A stretch of 64,000 nucleotides of DNA from Pycnopodia helianthoides. Its lineage: Eukaryota > Echinodermata > Asteroidea > Forcipulatida > Asteriidae. The translations under genes were made by a program, and so were the position numbers. The notes beneath the pieces were generated by a model. It was not told the origin of the DNA. It was given only the letters and a program-made list of their open reading frames with translations, and searched no databases. Below, piece after piece: positions 52,801 through 58,800 of the stretch. The DNA is taken from positions 5,613,394 through 5,677,393 of the forward strand of contig CM063262.1 of the NCBI GenBank assembly GCA_032158295.1, in the 5' to 3' direction. Positions within the stretch are counted from its first letter, which is position 1. Each line of letters begins with the position of its first letter.

Positions 52801-55800
52801 GGTTTTCTAGCCGATAAAGCAGATTAATTGTCAAACTGTCTGACAGGGTTCCATCCGAGCTCAAGCTAGGTTTTCTAGCCGGTAAAGCAGATTAACTGTC
52901 AAACTGTCTGACCAGGGTTCCATCCGAGCACAAGCTAGGTTTTCTAGCCGATAAAGCAGATTAACTGTCAACTGTCTGACCAGGGTTCCATCCGAGCACA
53001 AGCTAGGTTTTCTAGCCGATAAAGCAGATTAACTGTCAAACTGTCTGACCAGGGTTCCATCCGAGCTCAAGCTAGGTTATCGAGCCGATAAAGCAGATTA
53101 ACTGTCAAACTGTCTGACCAGGTTCCATCCGAGCTCAAGCTAGGTTTTCTAGCCGATAAAGCAGATTAATTGTCAAACTGTCTGACCAGGGTTCCATCCG
53201 AGCTCAAGCTAGGTTATCGAGCCGATAAAGCAGATTAATTGTCAAACTGTCTGACCAGGGTTCCATCCGAGCTCAAGCTAGGTTTTCTAGCCGTAGCCGA
53301 TAAAGCAGATTAATTGTCAAACTGTCTGACCAGGGTTCCATCTGAGCTCAAGCTAGGTTTTCTAGCCGATAAAGCAGATTAATTGTCAAACTGTCTGACC
53401 AGGGTTCCATCCGAGCTCAAGCTAGGTTTTCTAGCCGATAAAGCAGATTAATTGTCAAACTGTCTGACCAGGGTTCCATCCGAGCTCAAGCTAGGTTTTC
53501 TAGCCGGTAAAGCAGATTAACTGTCAAACTGTCTGACCAGGGTTCCATCCGAGCACAAGCTAGGTTTTCTAGCCGATAAAGCAGATTAACTGTCAAACTG
53601 TCTGACCAGGGTTCCATCCGAGCACAAGCTAGGTTTTCTAGCCGATAAAGCAGATTAACTGTCAAACTGTCTGACCAGGGTTCCATCCGAGCTCAAGCTA
53701 GGTTATCGAGCCGATAAAGCAGATTAATTGTCAAACTGTCTGACCAGGGTTCCATCCGAGCTCAAGCTAGGTTTTCTAGCCGTAGCCGATAAAGCAGATT
53801 AATTGTCAAACTGTCTGACCAGGGTTCCATCTGAGCTCAAGCTAGGTTTTCTAGCCGATAAAGCAGATTAATTGTCAAACTGTCTGACCAGGGTTCCATC
53901 CGAGCTCAAGCTAGGTTTTCTAGCCGGTAAAGCAGATTAACTGTCAAACTGTCTGACCAGGGTTCCATCCGAGCACAAGCTAGGTTTTCTAGCCGATAAA
54001 GCAGATTAACTGTCAAACTGTCTGACCAGGGTTCCATCCGAGCACAAGCTAGGTTTTCTAGCCGATAAAGCAGATTAATTGTCAAACTGTCTGACCAGGG
54101 TTCCATCCGAGCACAAGCTAGGTTTTCTAGCCGATAAAGCAGATTAATTGTCAAACTGTCTGACCAGGGTTCCATCCGAGCACAAGCTAGGTTTTCTAGC
54201 CGATAAAGCAGATTAACTGTCAAACTGTCTGACCAGGGTTCCATCCGAGCACAAGCTAGGTTTTCTAGCCGATAAAGCAGATTAATTGTCAAACTGTCTG
54301 ACCAGGGTTCCATCCGAGCACAAGCTAGGTTTTCTAGCCGATAAAGCAGATTAATTGTCAAACTGTCTGACCAGGGTTCCATCCGAGCACAAGCTAGGTT
54401 TTCTAGCCGATAAAGCAGATTAACTGTCAAACTGTCTGACCAGGGTTCCATCCGAGCTCAAGCTAGGTTATCGAGCCGATAAAGCAGATTAATTGTCAAA
54501 CTGTCTGACCAGGGTTCCATCCGAGCTCAAGCTAGGTTTTCTAGCCGTAGCCGATAAAGCAGATTAACTGTCAAACTGTCTGACCAGGGTTCCATCCGAG
54601 CACAAGCTAGGTTTTCTAGCCGATAAAGCAGATTAATTGTCAAACTGTCTGACCAGGGTTCCATCCGAGCTCAAGCTAGGTTTTCTAGCCGTAAAGCAGA
54701 TTAACTGTCAAACTGTCTGACCAGGGTTCCATCCGAGCACAAGCTAGGTTTTCTAGCCGATAAAGCAGATTAACTGTCAAACTGTCTGACCAGGGTTCCA
54801 TCCGAGCACAAGCTAGGTTTTCTAGCCGATAAAGCAGATTAACTGTCAAACTGTCTGACCAGGGTTCCATCCGAGCTCAAGCTAGGTTATCGAGCCGATA
54901 AAGCAGATTAACTGTCAAACTGTCTGACCAGGGTTCCATCCGAGCTCAAGCTAGGTTTTCTAGCCGATAAAGCAGATTAATTGTCAAACTGTCTGACCAG
55001 GGTTCCATCCGAGCTCAAGCTAGGTTATCGAGCCGATAAAGCAGATTAATTGTCAAACTGTCTGACCAGGGTTCCATCCGAGCTCAAGCTAGGTTTTCTA
55101 GCCGTAGCCGATAAAGCAGATTAATTGTCAAACTGTCTGACCAGGGTTCCATCTGAGCTCAAGCTAGGTTTTCTAGCCGATAAAGCAGATTAATTGTCAA
55201 ACTGTCTGACCAGGGTTCCATCCGAGCTCAAGCTAGGTTTTCTAGCCGATAAAGCAGATTAATTGTCAAACTGTCTGACCAGGGTTCCATCCGAGCTCAA
55301 GCTAGGTTTTCTAGCCGGTAAAGCAGATTAACTGTCAAACTGTCTGACCAGGGTTCCATCCGAGCACAAGCTAGGTTTTCTAGCCGATAAAGCAGATTAA
55401 CTGTCAAACTGTCTGACCAGGGTTCCATCCGAGCACAAGCTAGGTTTTCTAGCCGATAAAGCAGATTAACTGTCAAACTGTCTGACCAGGGTTCCATCCG
55501 AGCTCAAGCTAGGTTATCGAGCCGATAAAGCAGATTAATTGTCAAACTGTCTGACCAGGGTTCCATCCGAGCTCAAGCTAGGTTTTCTAGCCGTAGCCGA
55601 TAAAGCAGATTAATTGTCAAACTGTCTGACCAGGGTTCCATCTGAGCTCAAGCTAGGTTTTCTAGCCGATAAAGCAGATTAATTGTCAAACTGTCTGACC
55701 AGGTTCCATCCGAGCTCAAGCTAGGTTTTCTAGCCGATAAAGCAGATTAATTGTCAAACTGTCTGACCAGGGTTCCATCCGAGCTCAAGCTAGGTTTTCT

Positions 55801-58800
55801 AGCCGATAAAGCAGATTAATTGTCAAACTGTCTGACCAGGGTTCCATCCGAGCTCAAGCTAGGTTTTCTAGCCGGTAAAGCAGATTAATTGTCAAACTGT
55901 CTGGCCAGGGTTCCATCCGAGCTCAAGCTAGGTTTTCTCGCCGGTAACCACAAATTGTAGGCTCATACACAATGTGAAATATTAATTTGTTTTTCTCATA
56001 GATCAGATTCACGAAAATCATTACGTGAAAACCGTGTCAAATGCTCCCGATTGCACAGTAGAGCTTTTGCACCCCCAAGCGGAAACATCAAGTAAAAAAA
56101 AACTTTTAAAAACGAGGACCTCGTTTCAATTCAGCGTGCTTCGGCTACACTTTGCAAAAGTTGGGCCCAGAATGGCCCCACGGTTTTGAACAAATCCTGG
56201 GGAGAACCGTGCTGACCACTCGGTAGAATGGATTTCGTGTGATAGAAGCACTATATCAGCCTGTACTCTATCATGCATTTAGGAGCACTGAACCCAAGCT
56301 CGTTGTTTCCGGTCAGCAGAGTGAGGGTTCGAGTCCCGGTCGTGGCACTCGGCACCCCTTGAGCAAGATGCTACCGTAGTTGCTTGGTCTTTGGGATAGG
56401 ACATTTAGCCGTAGGTCCCGTGTACTAGCATTGGTAGTGCACTTAAAAAGACCCCAGAACACTTATTGTGGAAGAGTAGTCTCTGGTTAACATAACAAGC
56501 AGCCTTGCTTACAGGTTTCCTGAGGCTTGCGAGCTACACTGAACTCACTCCGCGGCAGTGCAGTTAATTACGAGAAGCTAAAGTAGTAGTCCTGGCCGAT
56601 TTCCTACCTTCCGCCCAGGTAGTAGTTAATAAGCAGGACAGTTCTTTGCAGAACTGAGAAGCCTCCCGAATTCCGAAAAATCGACTCCGCGGTAGTAGAA
56701 TGAAATAGCAAGACAAGTTTCTACACATGGTGTTACCGCAAACCGAATATATACTGATTAAGTTCGTTTATGAGGCGTCCTTGTTTGCATTACCAGAAAT
56801 GTATACTAATAATAATAGGTTTGGGGTTGAACAAGGAAAAACCCTTTTTATAATAGTAACTAATGCATGTATGTACACAGTTGATAGTTCTCGCCTGTGC
56901 ACAGTTTTTTTCACCACACTCGACTTCATGTTTCCTGAGGCTTGCGAGCTACAGTGATTTGGTTAATTTATAAGGGCATTCTTGTTTACATTACCGGAAA
57001 TATATACTAATAATCACAATAAATAATGCAGTTGATAATTCTGTCCTGTGCACAGTTTTTTTCACCACACTCAACTTGTCTGTCGCCACTGGGCACAATC
57101 GTTGGTTAAGAATACGGGGGGGTCATGGGTCCGAATCCCACCTGGGTAGCCTGCTGACTTTTTTTTTTCAGCAGGACTCCGATATGTCAATGTAGAAGTA
57201 CAACCAATAGAGTAGGTTGTTGGTGCTTGCTTTTGTCGAAACCATACATGTCATTTTCTTGAAGCTGTCCGGTGCTCAAGAGTTCTTATGTGGTCAACGA
57301 ACGCAAGAAAACAGTGTTCATGTTTGCTTTTTTTACAGGTTTGCCAGCTGCTCCCAAAGAGCTGTACGCTGTACTGGAGGAGTATAACTTCGTATTTCTC
57401 TCTTGGCAAAAGTCTTCTAATCCGTTCAATGAGACACTGGTGAGTTTCAATTCCCAAACCATTCAATGACTATTTTGCGAGTGTCATGCCACAACTCATT
57501 CTATGAGTCACATATTAGCACTCAGTGAGGCTTTTGTGAGGTTTTTGTCTCCCAACTCTTCGAGATAAGTGTAACTTGATTCTTTTACATGCATTACACA
57601 ACGCGCGGAACCAACGGCTTTACGTCCAATCCGAAGAACAAAGTAATTTAAAGTGTCTTGCTTTAGGACACAAGCTGCAAGTCCGGTGCTCTTAACCGCT
57701 TGGCCACGACACGCATGTTCTACCGCCCCTTCATTGTACCCTAATGACATTATCTTCGCTCTTTTTAGGGGTACACTGTGTTCATGTCCAACGTGTCCAG
57801 CCCTCCTATCTTCTACGAAGCATCTAACGCCCAGCGACAGCGGCGGGGGCTCTCGGACTGTGAGTATCACGGCACCCTCAACCAAACGGCGTTCGTTCAA
57901 ATTGGGAACACCACCGAGCACGTGTGGCGCGTGAGTTCACTGCCAGCCGGCCAGACGTTCATGTTCAGCGTCAGCACGGCCGTCTACAAAGGGTTCTACG
58001 GGGAGAGGTCGGAGGTGGCGTGTTTGACCACGTCTCTCGATGGAGGTAGGTGACGGTGCAGCGTTTCTCCCTTGACAGTGGGCCCGCTGGCCAAATGCTT
58101 GGTCAAACACCACGGCCCAATTTCATAGAGCTGCTTAAAAGCACAAAAAGTAGCTAAGCACAACAAAATTATGCTTACCAGAATAAGGTTACCGGCCGAA
58201 ATACCATGTCACATGTACAATTTGTGACTGGTATCCTGCTCATTTCTGCTCAGCAAAAAAATTAAGCAGCTCTATGAAATTGGGCGCTGAGGACCAGGGA
58301 ATCACACGAAGATGACTGCTGCTTGGTGAACGTTTTTTTTTTTTTCCATCCATTTTCCCCCCCATCAGGACACAAGCCCGGTCCCGCCCCCCACGGCCCC
58401 GACGCCGGTCGGACAACGTGGATAGCTGGTATCGCTGCGGCCGGTGCCCTCATCCTTCTCCTGGTCGTGTTTCTGGTCTTCTTCATCGTCCGACACCGTC
58501 GACTTCAACGTAGCTTCATGTCCTTCGCCAACAGTCACTATGATCCCCGCTCGGGCACGGCTACATTCTCAAATGACGACGACAATGATCTAGGTGAGAC
58601 TAGTTGTAAGGAGCCTTAATAAGCCATTTGCGAGTTAGATTTGAATAGAGTCTAGTACAATGACTTGCTTAGTCACAAGTCACTGCTTACATTTGAATTC
58701 CTCAGACTATAGAGACAGTTGCTATGTCAAATGGTTCGGGGCAAGCTTTTGTATAGCAACCTCCAGATGAGCAAACCCTGGTACCATTGTGCCGTACACA

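Noticed and set aside
53906..54451. 181-residue - strand frame repeating [11 protein letters not shown]
   Set aside because: Produced by the 69-bp intronic minisatellite; no splice context, no non-repeat sequence, broken wherever a unit has an indel.
52020..55950. CRISPR-like array
   Set aside because: No spacers of unique sequence; continuous tandem units in a eukaryotic intron.
58594..58618. Alternative tail [12 protein letters not shown] by reading through the exon 42 donor
   Set aside because: It is simply intron retention ended by a chance stop; there is no evidence for a polyadenylation site, and the donor is strong.
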